A stretch of 64,000 bases of DNA. It comes from VXYL01 sp963665195 (GTDB taxonomy: Bacteria; Pseudomonadota; Gammaproteobacteria; Pseudomonadales; Azotimanducaceae). Shown piece by piece: positions 1 through 8,401 of the stretch; the stretch's first letter is position 1; every line of letters starts with the position of its first letter. The notes beneath the pieces are model-generated. The model was given only the letters and a program-made list of their open reading frames with translations, was not told where the DNA came from and made no database searches. The stretch spans positions 3,658,001 through 3,722,000 of the forward strand of contig OY762070.1 in NCBI GenBank assembly GCA_963665195.1, in the 5' to 3' direction. The translations under genes were made by a program, and so were the position numbers.

Positions 1-984
1 GTCGAAGACCATCACCGCCAGCGCTTGGTTCGCACCAAGCACAGCGGAGTTCACTTCATCCTCCTTGAACGCGCCGAGTTCGGCGATGGGGCCGGTGGTG
101 GGGCCCACGACCGGATATTCGTTGTTGCCTTCGGCGAACAGTCGCTGCGCGAACTCACCGGTCAGGTATTCCAGGAAGGCGATGGCGTTGGCGCGGTTCG
201 GCGCGTGGCGGGTGACGCCGGCGCCGCTGACGTTGACGTGCGCCCCGCGATCATCCTGATTCGGGAAAAGGACGCCGAGCGCCGCGACGACGGCCCGGTC
301 CGCTTCGTCCTCTGCGCCGAGCAGGCGGCCGATGTAGTAGGTGTTGGCGATGCTGACTCCGCACTCGCCGGCCGCCACCGCCCGAAGCTGCGCCGTGTCG
401 TTGCCCTGGGGGTCGCGATGGAAGTTCGCCACCACGCCTTTGGCCCACGCCTCGGCCGCGCCTTCGCCGTGGTGCTCGATCAAGGATGCGAGCAGCGAAA
501 GGTTGTAGATGTTGCCGGAGGAACGCATGCAGACCTTGCCGCGCAGGCTCTCAGCGGCCAGGTCCTCGTAGCGGGCGATGCCGCCCGGCAATCCCGCCGC
601 CTTGTTGTAGACGATGATGCGCGCCCGCTTGGAGAGGCCGAACCAGTGCCCGCCCGGGTCGCGCAGGTGGGCCGGGATGCGCTCGCTCAGCACCTCGGAT
701 TCGATGGGCTGGAAGACGCCCTGCTCCTTGGCCCGCCAGAGGCGCCCGGCATCCACGGTGATGAGCAGGTCCGCCGGGCTGAACTCGGCTTCGTTCCTGA
801 TGCGCTCCATCAGCCCATCGCTGCCGCCCTGGATGCGGTTGACCTTGATGCCGGTCTGCTCGGTGAAGCGGTCGTAGAGCGCGAGGTCCGTGTCGTAGTG
901 CCGGGCCGTGTAGACGTTCACCACCTCTTCGGCGGCGGCGACGCCGCACAGAAGAGCGAGGGGCAGGAGGAGGAATCGGCGCAT
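1..984 (-). CDS. fbpA: Iron(III) ABC transporter periplasmic binding protein (C-terminus outside window)
   Basis: This is an extracellular solute-binding protein of the FbpA/IdiA (iron(III)) family, which captures ferric iron in the periplasm for an ABC importer. The 328 visible residues open with a signal peptide (MRRFLLLPLALLCGVAAAEE). They contain the SGNIYN segment near residue 156 and the paired tyrosines of NTYYIGR (Tyr216 and Tyr217) that coordinate iron in this family. The frame is still open at base 1, so the last residues lie outside the window. The ATG sits 24 bases after the stop of the ATPase gene, which indicates one operon. The permease fbpB is not seen and would have to lie to the left. 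Thiamine or sugar binding is less likely given the twin tyrosines. Confidence 0.88.
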   Translation of the reverse strand, partial: MRRFLLLPLALLCGVAAAEEVVNVYTARHYDTDLALYDRFTEQTGIKVNRIQGGSDGLMERIRNEAEFSPADLLITVDAGRLWRAKEQGVFQPIESEVLSERIPAHLRDPGGHWFGLSKRARIIVYNKAAGLPGGIARYEDLAAESLRGKVCMRSSGNIYNLSLLASLIEHHGEGAAEAWAKGVVANFHRDPQGNDTAQLRAVAAGECGVSIANTYYIGRLLGAEDEADRAVVAALGVLFPNQDDRGAHVNVSGAGVTRHAPNRANAIAFLEYLTGEFAQRLFAEGNNEYPVVGPTTGPIAELGAFKEDEVNSAVLGANQALAVMVFD

Positions 985-1008
985 GAAGAGTCCAGTTGCG
1001 AATGGATG

Positions 1009-2052
1009 TCATTTGCGAGTGTATACGAATGTCCCGCTGCGGTGGAAACTGGCTTCGACGCGGCCGCCCATGCGCAGGTCGCCCAAGTCCTGGGCTGCCA
1101 CATGCAGCAGATCGCCATCCGCTTCTGCCAGCACTAGGTAGCCGTCGCCGAGGAAGCGAATATCCTGCACGCGGGCGCCGGACTCGGCAGGTTCGAGCCT
1201 TACCGCGGCCGGACGGATCACCACGTCAACCGCCTGGCCGGAGACCAAGCCCGTCTCGTCGTCCAGGCGAACCGTGCCGAAGGCGGTCGCGACGCCGCCA
1301 CGTTCCACCGTCCCCTTGATGCTCTGCGCTTGGCCGAACAGTTCCGCGACGGCCCGATCCGCGGGCCGGCGCCAGATCCCTTCAGGCGTGTCGGCTTGCA
1401 CGACGCGCCCGCCGTCCAGCACGGCGATGCGGTCCGCGAGCGCCAGCGCTTCATCGGGATCGTGCGTCACCACCAGCGCGATGCTGCCGGCGTCGCGCAG
1501 GGCGCGACGGGCGTCTTCGCGCAGCGACCGGCGCAATGTCGCATCGACGTTGGCGAACGGCTCGTCGAGCAGCATCACGCGCGGTGCCGGGGCGAGGGCG
1601 CGCGCCAAGGCGACGCGCTGCTGCTGGCCGCCGGACAGCGTGTCGGGGTAACGATCGGCGAAATCGGCCAGTCCGACCGCTTCGAGATGCGCTGCGGCAA
1701 CGGACTTGCGGTCGCGGGCCGGCAACTCGCGCAGCCCGTATTCGACGTTCTGCCGCACCGTGCGATGCGGAAACAGCACATGATCCTGGAAGACCAAGCC
1801 CACCGGGCGCGCCTCCGGCGGCGGCTCTCGGCCCGGCTGCGCCAGCAGGTCGCCGTCGAGCAGGATGCTGCCGGTCTGCAAGCGTTCGAGGCCGGCGGCC
1901 AAGCGCAGCAGCGTGCTCTTGCCGCTGCCGGACGGGCCGAGCAGACAGGTGATCTCCCCGGCGCGCGCCTCCAGGTACACCTCTCGGAGCACCGGCTCGG
2001 CGTCCCGACGGGAACCGTAGCGATGGCTAACCTGCTGATATTCAAGGCTCAT
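1009..2052 (-). CDS. fbpC: Iron(III) ABC transporter ATP-binding protein
   Basis: This is the ATPase that powers the iron importer, 347 residues long, as is usual for FbpC/PotA-type subunits. Walker A is GPSGSGKS (39-46), the Q-loop is VFQDHV near 86, the signature is LSGGQQQR from 138, Walker B is VMLLDEPF near 158 and the switch histidine is in VVTHD (His196). A TOBE-like regulatory tail follows from about residue 240. The ATG at 2052 was chosen because MSLEYQQVSHRYG begins the domain directly. A TATACT box lies only 8 bases upstream (2061-2066 on the minus strand) with no clear Shine-Dalgarno sequence, so the mRNA may be nearly leaderless. No Fur box was recognised. The gene is first in the pair and fbpA follows. 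Confidence 0.92.
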   Translation of the reverse strand: MSLEYQQVSHRYGSRRDAEPVLREVYLEARAGEITCLLGPSGSGKSTLLRLAAGLERLQTGSILLDGDLLAQPGREPPPEARPVGLVFQDHVLFPHRTVRQNVEYGLRELPARDRKSVAAAHLEAVGLADFADRYPDTLSGGQQQRVALARALAPAPRVMLLDEPFANVDATLRRSLREDARRALRDAGSIALVVTHDPDEALALADRIAVLDGGRVVQADTPEGIWRRPADRAVAELFGQAQSIKGTVERGGVATAFGTVRLDDETGLVSGQAVDVVIRPAAVRLEPAESGARVQDIRFLGDGYLVLAEADGDLLHVAAQDLGDLRMGGRVEASFHRSGTFVYTRK

Positions 2053-2092
2053 CGTGGGGCAGTATAGGGGACGCCTCACCCTGCATAGATTT

Positions 2093-3592
2093 TCAGGGCC
2101 GGTCTGCGACGGATGCGCGCAACGCCGCCTTGAGTTCCAGCGTCGCCAGCGTGTCTCTGGCGCAATAGGCGCGCAGATCGTCGAATACCTGTTGCCGCTC
2201 CGACGTGCTGCCGAGTCCGAGCGCCGTGGCGTAGCGAACCGCTGCCAGTTGGCCGTCGGTGATCGCCAAGTCTTCGTAGGACTTGCCGGTCAGCGCAGGA
2301 AGCACGGCCTTGAGCGAGTACGAACCGCGGAAGAGCGGGTGATAGACGTGCCTTCTGACGATGGCCAGCAGGTCGACGAGCCGCTCGATGATCGGTCGCA
2401 GCGCCGCGCCATGTTCCGGCACTGTCTCGATCAGTCCTTGGATGACGCGGCGCTCGAAGCGGGAATAGACGCAGATGGAACCGTGCTTGCCCAAGGCTTC
2501 GGTCAATCGCTCGGCGAGCATCGGGCGCGGGTCGTCGTCACCCTCGTGCAGATAGTCCTCGTGCCGCGGCTTGCGGCCGGGGCGCTCGGCGTGGACGGAG
2601 AACAGGAACGGGATGCCTTGGTAGGGCTTCGTGCCGACGAAGCGCGGAATCGCCGGCGCGAAGGTCTCGAAGTCGAGGTGGCGCACCGGCTGCTCGATGG
2701 CGCCCAGCGTAGCGGCGAGGTCGCCGCGGATGATCCGTGCGTTGGCCGTTACGGCCCGCCGCACCAGATGCTGCCGGAAGGACATGGGGAAACTCGGCGG
2801 AACATCGCGCACTTCGATGATGCCGCGCTTTTCGAGTTCGTCGCGTTTGGCCGCGGAAAGCCTCGGCAGTTCGTGAAGCCCGTGATCCGGTTGCGGGGCG
2901 TTGCGGGAGCAATGGGCGAAGTACGGGCACTGATACGGCTGGTGGCAGTGTTCGCCGGTCTCGATCATCGGCGGGGCGTCCGCGCTCAGCATGGCGACCA
3001 TGGTTCGGACATCCTGATCGACCTCCTCCAGCATGGCCTCGGCGTCGTCGAGAACGGTGTGCAGCCGGAACAGCGCGTTCGGGTCGGGCGGTTCGGCGGT
3101 TCGCACGAAGCGGTTGTCGAGGGTGAGCACGCAGGCGTCCCGGACGTCGACGCCGGCCCCGCGCAGCACCCAGAGCTGGATGGCGACGTCCAGCAGGAAG
3201 ACCTCCTTGACGCGCGTTGTCGATTTCACCTCGATCATGCGCCAGCCACCATCGGGAAGCCGCTCCAGCACATCGGCGCGGGCAACCACGCCGCGGTGCT
3301 CGAATGCGGCCTCGAACAAGGCCGGGACTTGGTCCGCGTCGAGGAGGCGCCGGGTTTCGGCGATGGCTTCGTCGAAGTGGCGGAAGTCCTGTTCGATCAG
3401 GTGGCCACCGGGGTAACGCTGGCAGGCCAACTCGCCGACTTCGTGGCCGGTATCGAAGACGAACTGCCCGACGTCGTCAACAGGTGGCGCGAGGTCGCGA
3501 TTGTGGGTGTCGTACCAGAGCCGCAGATGGCACTGGGCGCCGCTTAGGAAGCGGGACTTGGAAAGGCCGACGTAGGGCGTTCGTGGGGACAC
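2093..3592 (-). CDS. DUF2779 protein: Cas4-like iron-sulfur nuclease fused to a DEDD-type exonuclease domain
   Basis: This 499-residue protein has two nuclease-like halves. The N-terminal half resembles Cas4/RecB nucleases: Cys21 plus Cys216, Cys222 and Cys228 (CHQPYQCPYFAHC) form the usual split 4Fe-4S cluster, and Asp107 with Glu121-x-Lys123 (IEVKST) fits a PD-(D/E)XK active site. The C-terminal half is the DUF2779 domain, with an RNase H-like exonuclease pattern of Asp307/Glu309 (HLDFET), YSRFE near 376 and a final Asp480 (CARD). It is a predicted DNA repair or defence nuclease; the substrate is unknown. It lies 22 bases downstream of a broken nuclease-like gene on the same strand, so the two probably formed a unit. 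Confidence 0.85.
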   Translation of the reverse strand: MSPRTPYVGLSKSRFLSGAQCHLRLWYDTHNRDLAPPVDDVGQFVFDTGHEVGELACQRYPGGHLIEQDFRHFDEAIAETRRLLDADQVPALFEAAFEHRGVVARADVLERLPDGGWRMIEVKSTTRVKEVFLLDVAIQLWVLRGAGVDVRDACVLTLDNRFVRTAEPPDPNALFRLHTVLDDAEAMLEEVDQDVRTMVAMLSADAPPMIETGEHCHQPYQCPYFAHCSRNAPQPDHGLHELPRLSAAKRDELEKRGIIEVRDVPPSFPMSFRQHLVRRAVTANARIIRGDLAATLGAIEQPVRHLDFETFAPAIPRFVGTKPYQGIPFLFSVHAERPGRKPRHEDYLHEGDDDPRPMLAERLTEALGKHGSICVYSRFERRVIQGLIETVPEHGAALRPIIERLVDLLAIVRRHVYHPLFRGSYSLKAVLPALTGKSYEDLAITDGQLAAVRYATALGLGSTSERQQVFDDLRAYCARDTLATLELKAALRASVADRP

Positions 3593-3614
3593 CGCAGCAG
3601 CCGAAGTCTCGCGA

Positions 3615-4187
3615 TCAGTCAGGGTCGCTCTTGAGCCAAGGGCTCATCACACCGGGATCGCTTTGCCACCGATGCAAGTAGTGCGCGAATGAGTCCGGGA
3701 GCTCTATGCTCCATTCGCTTTCTCTTGAAGCACGGAGGAACAGACACCGCGTCGACCTTGTGCAACTGCCAGAGTAGATGTGCGTACTTCTTGGCTTGGG
3801 GACTCGGAGCATTTGCGATGGTACGGACGCCGTCGATGAAGTCGCCGAAAGGACGCCTTCTTATCTTGATCATATTCGATAGCTGCTCAGGGTCGATGGA
3901 ACGCATGTCCGTCTTCAGTTCAACGAGGAACACCTGGCCGCTCTTGTGCCAGACGGAGAAGTCCACGTTGAAGGACAGGTTCGGCTTGCCCTTCAACCCC
4001 AGAGTGCCTTTTCGGATAGAAACTCGGGTACGACGTGGAGATGGTCCGCCAGCATGCCGTAACGCGACGAGAGCACCAGCGGCAGCGTCAAGCCGAACAG
4101 GACATCTACATGCTGCTCGAGTCGGTACGCGGGCAGGTGGCGGCACTGGTCGAGCTGTTCGAGGACGGTCTGGAGCGAGTCGGGCAT
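3615..4187 (-). pseudogene. Frameshifted nuclease-like gene upstream of the DUF2779 gene
   Basis: A single protein can be read only by changing frame twice. From an ATG at 4187 one frame gives MPDSLQTVLEQLDQ down to PEFLSEK near 4005. The sequence then continues in the neighbouring frame with GTLGLKGKPNLSFNVDF and VFLVELKTDMRS down to about 3745. It finally returns to the first frame for IELPDSFAHYLHRWQ and the stop at 3615. The D-x(n)-ELK pattern suggests a PD-(D/E)XK nuclease fold. The last segment has GC-rich third codon positions only in the first frame, which supports the second switch. Either two compensating indels broke the gene or the assembly has two errors. The middle part is visibly lower in GC than its neighbours, as if acquired. 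Confidence 0.6.
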
Positions 4188-4283
4188 TCGTGTGTCAAGT
4201 CGGCGTGGAACGGTCAGCGTGCCCTTGGCCGACAGCCCCGTCAAGCGCCATAATGGCCGTCTTCCCACCTCAGCGAGGACCGC

Positions 4284-5540
4284 ATGACCTACTCCCCACT
4301 GCCCGTCGGCGATCCGGCCGACCTCGGTTTCGATCCCCAACGCCTAGCCCGCATCGGCCCCGCCATGCAAGCCTTCGTGGACGATGGCCGGGTGCCCAAC
4401 CTCGTCACCCTGGTCGCGCGGCGCGGCCGGCTCGTTCATCACCATGCCTGCGGCGTGCTCGATTTTGATGAGGACGCGCCGGCCGGGATGGGCACGCTGT
4501 TCCGCATGTGGTCCAACACCAAGCCCATCGCCGGGGTCGCGACGCTCATCCTGTACGAACGCGGGCTGCTGACCCCGGACGATCCGGTGTCCAAGTTCTT
4601 GCCGGAGTACGCCGAGCAGCGCGTTCGCCACGCGCGCGAGCCGATGCTGACGATTCCCGCGAAGCGCGGCATCACCGTCCGCGACTGCCTGACCAACACC
4701 ACCGGCCTGCAGGACCCGACGACCATGCCGAACTTCTATCGCCAGCAGTACCGCGAGGCGCTGGAGACGCTCGGCTGGGTGCAGCGCGACGCCAACATGC
4801 TCACCGTGCCGGAAAACAGCAACCGCGAGCGCGTCCGGGCCCAGGCAGAGCTTCCGCTGGTGGCGCATCCCGGCGAGCGCTTCGGCTACCACCTGGGCTA
4901 TCGGCTGCTGAGCGCGGTGCTCGAAGAGGCCAGCGGCCAGCGTCTGGACGCGCTCTTCCGCGAGGCCATCTTCGAGCCGCTCGGCATGGACGATACGGCC
5001 TTCTACCTGAAGGAGGGAGCGCTTGATCGGTTCGGCGCGAGCTACGTTCCCCGCGCAGTGGATGGCGAGATGCGCTTGGCGGCCATCGACAAGGCCGCGA
5101 CCAGCGAGAAGACCGTCGGGCCGCAGCGCGAGTTCGCCGCCGGCGGCGACATGGGCGGGGTGCTCTCCACCGCTGGGGACTACGCCCGTTTCGGCCAGAT
5201 GCTGCTGAACGGCGGCGAACTCGACGGCGTTCGTCTCCTCGGCCGCAAGACGGTGGACCTGATGATCGGCAACCATACGGGCGACATGGTGATTCCGATG
5301 ACCGGCCCTGGGTTCCACTGGGGCCTCGGGGTCGCGCAATACCATGGCCGAGATCGGTTCCCCTTGATCCGTTCAGTCGGCACCTACGGCTGGGGCGGCG
5401 CGGCGGGTACGACGTACTTCGGGGACCCCGCCGAGGAACTGCTAGGCGTGTGCCTCACACAGGTGATGTCGCACGGCACGATGCCGAACAATACCTATCA
5501 GGAAGACTTCCAGCGGCTGGTGTATCAAGCGCTGGTTTGA
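4284..5540 (+). CDS. Serine hydrolase, beta-lactamase (class C/esterase) family
   Basis: This is a 418-residue member of the penicillin-binding-protein-like serine hydrolases (EstB, class C beta-lactamase group). The nucleophile motif is SNTK (Ser77, Lys80) in FRMWSNTKPIAG. The tyrosine motif lies in RFGYHLGYRLL (Tyr202), where the usual asparagine two residues on is leucine. The C-terminal GTYGWGGAAGT matches the KTG-like segment of esterases. No signal peptide is seen, so the enzyme is probably cytoplasmic, and an ester or D-amino-acid peptide is the likely type of substrate. The paralogue at 8402-9697 is exported. The next gene starts 15 bases downstream and may be co-transcribed. Confidence 0.85.
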   Translation: MTYSPLPVGDPADLGFDPQRLARIGPAMQAFVDDGRVPNLVTLVARRGRLVHHHACGVLDFDEDAPAGMGTLFRMWSNTKPIAGVATLILYERGLLTPDDPVSKFLPEYAEQRVRHAREPMLTIPAKRGITVRDCLTNTTGLQDPTTMPNFYRQQYREALETLGWVQRDANMLTVPENSNRERVRAQAELPLVAHPGERFGYHLGYRLLSAVLEEASGQRLDALFREAIFEPLGMDDTAFYLKEGALDRFGASYVPRAVDGEMRLAAIDKAATSEKTVGPQREFAAGGDMGGVLSTAGDYARFGQMLLNGGELDGVRLLGRKTVDLMIGNHTGDMVIPMTGPGFHWGLGVAQYHGRDRFPLIRSVGTYGWGGAAGTTYFGDPAEELLGVCLTQVMSHGTMPNNTYQEDFQRLVYQALV

Positions 5541-5555
5541 GGAAAGCACAGCTCG

Positions 5556-6785
5556 ATGTCGCCCTACTCCGAGGCCGAACTGGCCGCGATGATGGTCGCC
5601 CCGGAGTCCGACCTGATAGAGCGGGAGGCGACCTTCGTAGGCGAGGCACCGGACGCGGTGCGGCAGGCTATCTGCGCGTTCTCGAACGACCTGCCGGGGC
5701 ACGCCCGCCCGGGCGTGGTGTTCGTCGGCGTGCGCGACGACGGCTCGGCGAGCGGCCTCGAGATCAACGACGCGTTGCTGCTGAAGCTGGCCCAATGCCG
5801 CTCCGACGGCAACATCCTCCCCCCGCCGACCATGACCGTGGCGAAGCACACCCTGCACGGTCAGGACGTTGCCGTGGTCACGGTAACCCCTGCGGATTCG
5901 CCGCCGGTTCGGCATCGCGGTCGAATCTGGATTCGCGTGGGTCCGTCCCGGGCGTTGGCCACGGCGCAGGACGAACGCATCCTCAACGAGAAGCGGCGCT
6001 ACCATGACGAGCCGTTCGATGCCCAGCCGATGCGCGGCGCCGCGCTCGACGACTTGGACTTGGCGCGCTTCCAGTTCCTCTACTTGCCGCGCGCGTTCGA
6101 TCCAGAGGCGCTTGCCGCGAATGACCGCACCGTCGAAGAGCGCCTTGCGGCGACCAAGATGATCGCGAGCGCAGACGATCCTGTGCCGACCGTTCTCGGC
6201 ATCCTCGTCTTGAGCCGGAAACCGACGGATTTCCTAGCCGGCGCCTATGTCCAGTTCATCCGTTTCCAAGGTGAAGAACGCGACTCCCATGTTCTGGACG
6301 CGCACCGTTTCGATGCGCCGCTGGCCGATGCGGTCCGCGATCTCGACTCCGTGCTGAGCGCCTACATCCGCACTTCGGTGGAAATCGGTGCCGGCAGCAC
6401 CGAGACGCGCCGTCCTACGTATCCGCTTCGGGCGCTGCAGGAGCTGGTGCGCAACGGCATCATGCACCGTGCATACGAAGGCACGCACGCTCCGATCCAC
6501 GTCAGTTGGTTCGCAGATCGCCTGGAGATCATCAGTCCCGGGGGGCCCTACGGGGAGGTATCAGAGGCCAACTTCGGCCAGCCCGGGCTGGCGGACTACC
6601 GCAACCCGAACCTCGCGGACGCCATGCGCGTCAGCGGCTTGGTGCAACGCTACGGCGTCGGCATCCCCCTGGCGCGCAGAGAGCTGCGCGACAACAATCA
6701 GCCGGAACCTGCCTTCGAGGTAGACCAGCACCATGTCCGCTGCACGGTCCGCATCCGGCCCGATTGGCAGGTGCGCGGGACCTGA
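5556..6785 (+). CDS. AlbA_2 (Schlafen-type) DNA-binding and HATPase_c_4 protein
   Basis: This 409-residue protein has the two-domain plan of the so-called RecG-related regulators. An N-terminal AlbA_2 domain (about 15-140) carries EREATFVGEAP and FSNDLPGHARPGVVFVGVRD. The C-terminal part has an ATPase-like helix ALQELVRNGIMHRAY near residue 290 and a glycine-rich strand LEIISPGGPYG near 325. Members are thought to be nucleic-acid-binding transcription or stress regulators, but no precise role is established. The start MSPYSEAELAAMM fits the domain boundary. It is convergent with the next gene, with only four bases between stops. Confidence 0.8.
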   Translation: MSPYSEAELAAMMVAPESDLIEREATFVGEAPDAVRQAICAFSNDLPGHARPGVVFVGVRDDGSASGLEINDALLLKLAQCRSDGNILPPPTMTVAKHTLHGQDVAVVTVTPADSPPVRHRGRIWIRVGPSRALATAQDERILNEKRRYHDEPFDAQPMRGAALDDLDLARFQFLYLPRAFDPEALAANDRTVEERLAATKMIASADDPVPTVLGILVLSRKPTDFLAGAYVQFIRFQGEERDSHVLDAHRFDAPLADAVRDLDSVLSAYIRTSVEIGAGSTETRRPTYPLRALQELVRNGIMHRAYEGTHAPIHVSWFADRLEIISPGGPYGEVSEANFGQPGLADYRNPNLADAMRVSGLVQRYGVGIPLARRELRDNNQPEPAFEVDQHHVRCTVRIRPDWQVRGT

Positions 6786-6789
6786 GGCG

Positions 6790-7605
6790 TCAGACCGCAG
6801 GATCGCCTTGGCCCGTCCGCCTCAACACTCGCCTTGCGCGGGTAATCGGGATCTTGTCCGCCTTGAAGGTGTTGCGGTCTTCGATATCGATGCAGTTCAA
6901 GGCTCGGTAGGCGTTGATGAGGCCGATCTTGCTTTTCGCGGTGTAGTTGGAATTCGCACGGTGCATCAGGCACGGGTGGAAGATGAGCACGTCGCCGGGG
7001 TGGAACCGGGGAGTGACGACGCGCGGTTCGTACTTCTCGAAGCCCACGATGATGCGCTTCTTCACCGGCCAGCCTGGCACTTCGATGTAGCCGCGCTCGA
7101 ACAGTCCGTCGCGGTGGCTGCCGGGGACCAGCGATGTGCCGCCAGTGTCCGGCCCCATTTCGCCGAGGCCGAGATAGGTCAGCGCGGACGAGAGCTTGTA
7201 GTTCGACAGCGGCGTGTAGTCGGGCGCGTCCTGGTGCCACCCCTGGAAGTCGAAGTTCATCATGGCGGGCTTGACGACGGTCGCGGATTGATAGGCGTCG
7301 ATGTCGTTGTCGTAGAGTTCGCAGAAAACCGTGGCAAGGCGCGGGTCTCGCATGTGCGAATCGAGTCGCGAGTGGGCGAGGAAGAGATCGTTGTAGTAGT
7401 AGACGCGGTTCGGATTCAACGCATCGCCGGGTTGGGTGGTCCAGGGGTCGAAGCCGACGCCCTTCATGCCCCGCTTCGCCCCGCGCAGCACGTCGGCGGT
7501 TGCGCTTCGCAGCTCGGCCACTTCCGCTGTGTCGAAGAACTCGCGCAGGATCAGGTAGCCGTCGCGGTCGAAGCTGTGAATCTGGTCTCGGCCAAGCAGC
7601 GCCAC
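6790..7605 (-). CDS. Phytanoyl-CoA dioxygenase (PhyH) family protein
   Basis: This is a 271-residue Fe(II)/2-oxoglutarate-dependent oxygenase of the PhyH family, predicted to hydroxylate an unknown small molecule. The iron ligands are visible as HQD in FQGWHQDAPDYT near residue 120 and the distal His in HPCLMHRANSN near 212. A following arginine in LINAYRAL is the expected 2-oxoglutarate contact. The protein starts directly after the stop of the 7607-8350 gene, so the two are probably translated from one message. It is one of three PhyH genes in the window; the others are at 13884 and 16098, and the three differ strongly from each other. Confidence 0.88.
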   Translation of the reverse strand: MALLGRDQIHSFDRDGYLILREFFDTAEVAELRSATADVLRGAKRGMKGVGFDPWTTQPGDALNPNRVYYYNDLFLAHSRLDSHMRDPRLATVFCELYDNDIDAYQSATVVKPAMMNFDFQGWHQDAPDYTPLSNYKLSSALTYLGLGEMGPDTGGTSLVPGSHRDGLFERGYIEVPGWPVKKRIIVGFEKYEPRVVTPRFHPGDVLIFHPCLMHRANSNYTAKSKIGLINAYRALNCIDIEDRNTFKADKIPITRARRVLRRTGQGDPAV

Positions 7606-7606
7606 G

Positions 7607-8350
7607 TCAGCTTGGGATGCGCGAGATGCCTGCGACTTTCCAGCCGTCCTCTTGCTTGCCGAGGATCAAGGCCGCGCTGCCGCCCTCTCGGGCCGTCGCG
7701 ACAACGGCGCCGGAATGGCCTACTTGCACGGCGCGGATGTCGGTCGCGGCCGCCAAGTGCGCGGTCTCCTTCAAGTGCGCCGTCAGTTCTGGGGCGGTCG
7801 CTATGCGCTGCACTGCGCCAACGCCGACGACGATCAGCGGCAAGCGCACCAGTTCGGCACACGTCGCGAAATCGCCAGCGACATGCGCATCCGCGAGCCG
7901 CCGCACGGTGGCAGTGGCGGCCGCAGCCGCCTCGGGGTCGTCATCGCCGAACGAGTCGACGCCGAAGCGCGCTTGGATTCCCCACGAGTCGCCAGGCTTG
8001 GTGAGAATGTAGGTGACGCGATTGGAGAGGATGGGTTGATCCGCGGCATTGAAGCGCGTCCAGCCGCCGACGAGATGCACCTTCCACGGCGGCCCGGCGG
8101 ATTCGTGCAGGCGCTGCGGTTCGACGCCTTCCGAGCGAACCCAACCGGTAGCGATGCGGGCCGTCCAATCGGCCCTGGCGGCGTAGTCCTCGGCGGTGTC
8201 GTACCACGGCGTTCGTCCGGCAGCGGAGACGCGCACATGCGGATAGCACATCACCGCGGCCCACGCTGGGGCATTCTGCGCACTGTCGGCCCGGAAGAAG
8301 CCGCGGTAGGCGGCCTCGGGCGTATCGAAGCGGGTCGGGAAATCGCTCAC
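7607..8350 (-). CDS. Hypothetical protein with two NTF2/SnoaL-like halves
   Basis: This 247-residue protein has no family I can name with certainty. Two halves each look like an NTF2/SnoaL-type cone fold. The first begins DTPEAAYRGFFRADSAQNA and contains WGIQARFGVDSFG near residue 125; the second starts at ATATVRRLADAHVAGDF and ends GWKVAGISRIP. Such folds bind hydrophobic ligands or act as polyketide or steroid isomerases, but no catalytic residues stand out. The stop adjoins the PhyH start, which suggests a shared pathway. There is no signal peptide. Confidence 0.65.
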   Translation of the reverse strand: MSDFPTRFDTPEAAYRGFFRADSAQNAPAWAAVMCYPHVRVSAAGRTPWYDTAEDYAARADWTARIATGWVRSEGVEPQRLHESAGPPWKVHLVGGWTRFNAADQPILSNRVTYILTKPGDSWGIQARFGVDSFGDDDPEAAAAATATVRRLADAHVAGDFATCAELVRLPLIVVGVGAVQRIATAPELTAHLKETAHLAAATDIRAVQVGHSGAVVATAREGGSAALILGKQEDGWKVAGISRIPS

Positions 8351-8401
8351 GGCAGCATCCTCGCGTAGACGCGGAACAGCATAGCCGAACCAGCCCGATG
8401 T

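Noticed and set aside
2054..3547. Long plus-strand open frame opposite the DUF2779 gene.
   Set aside because: The minus-strand protein has clear FeS and catalytic motifs; the plus frame reflects high GC third positions.
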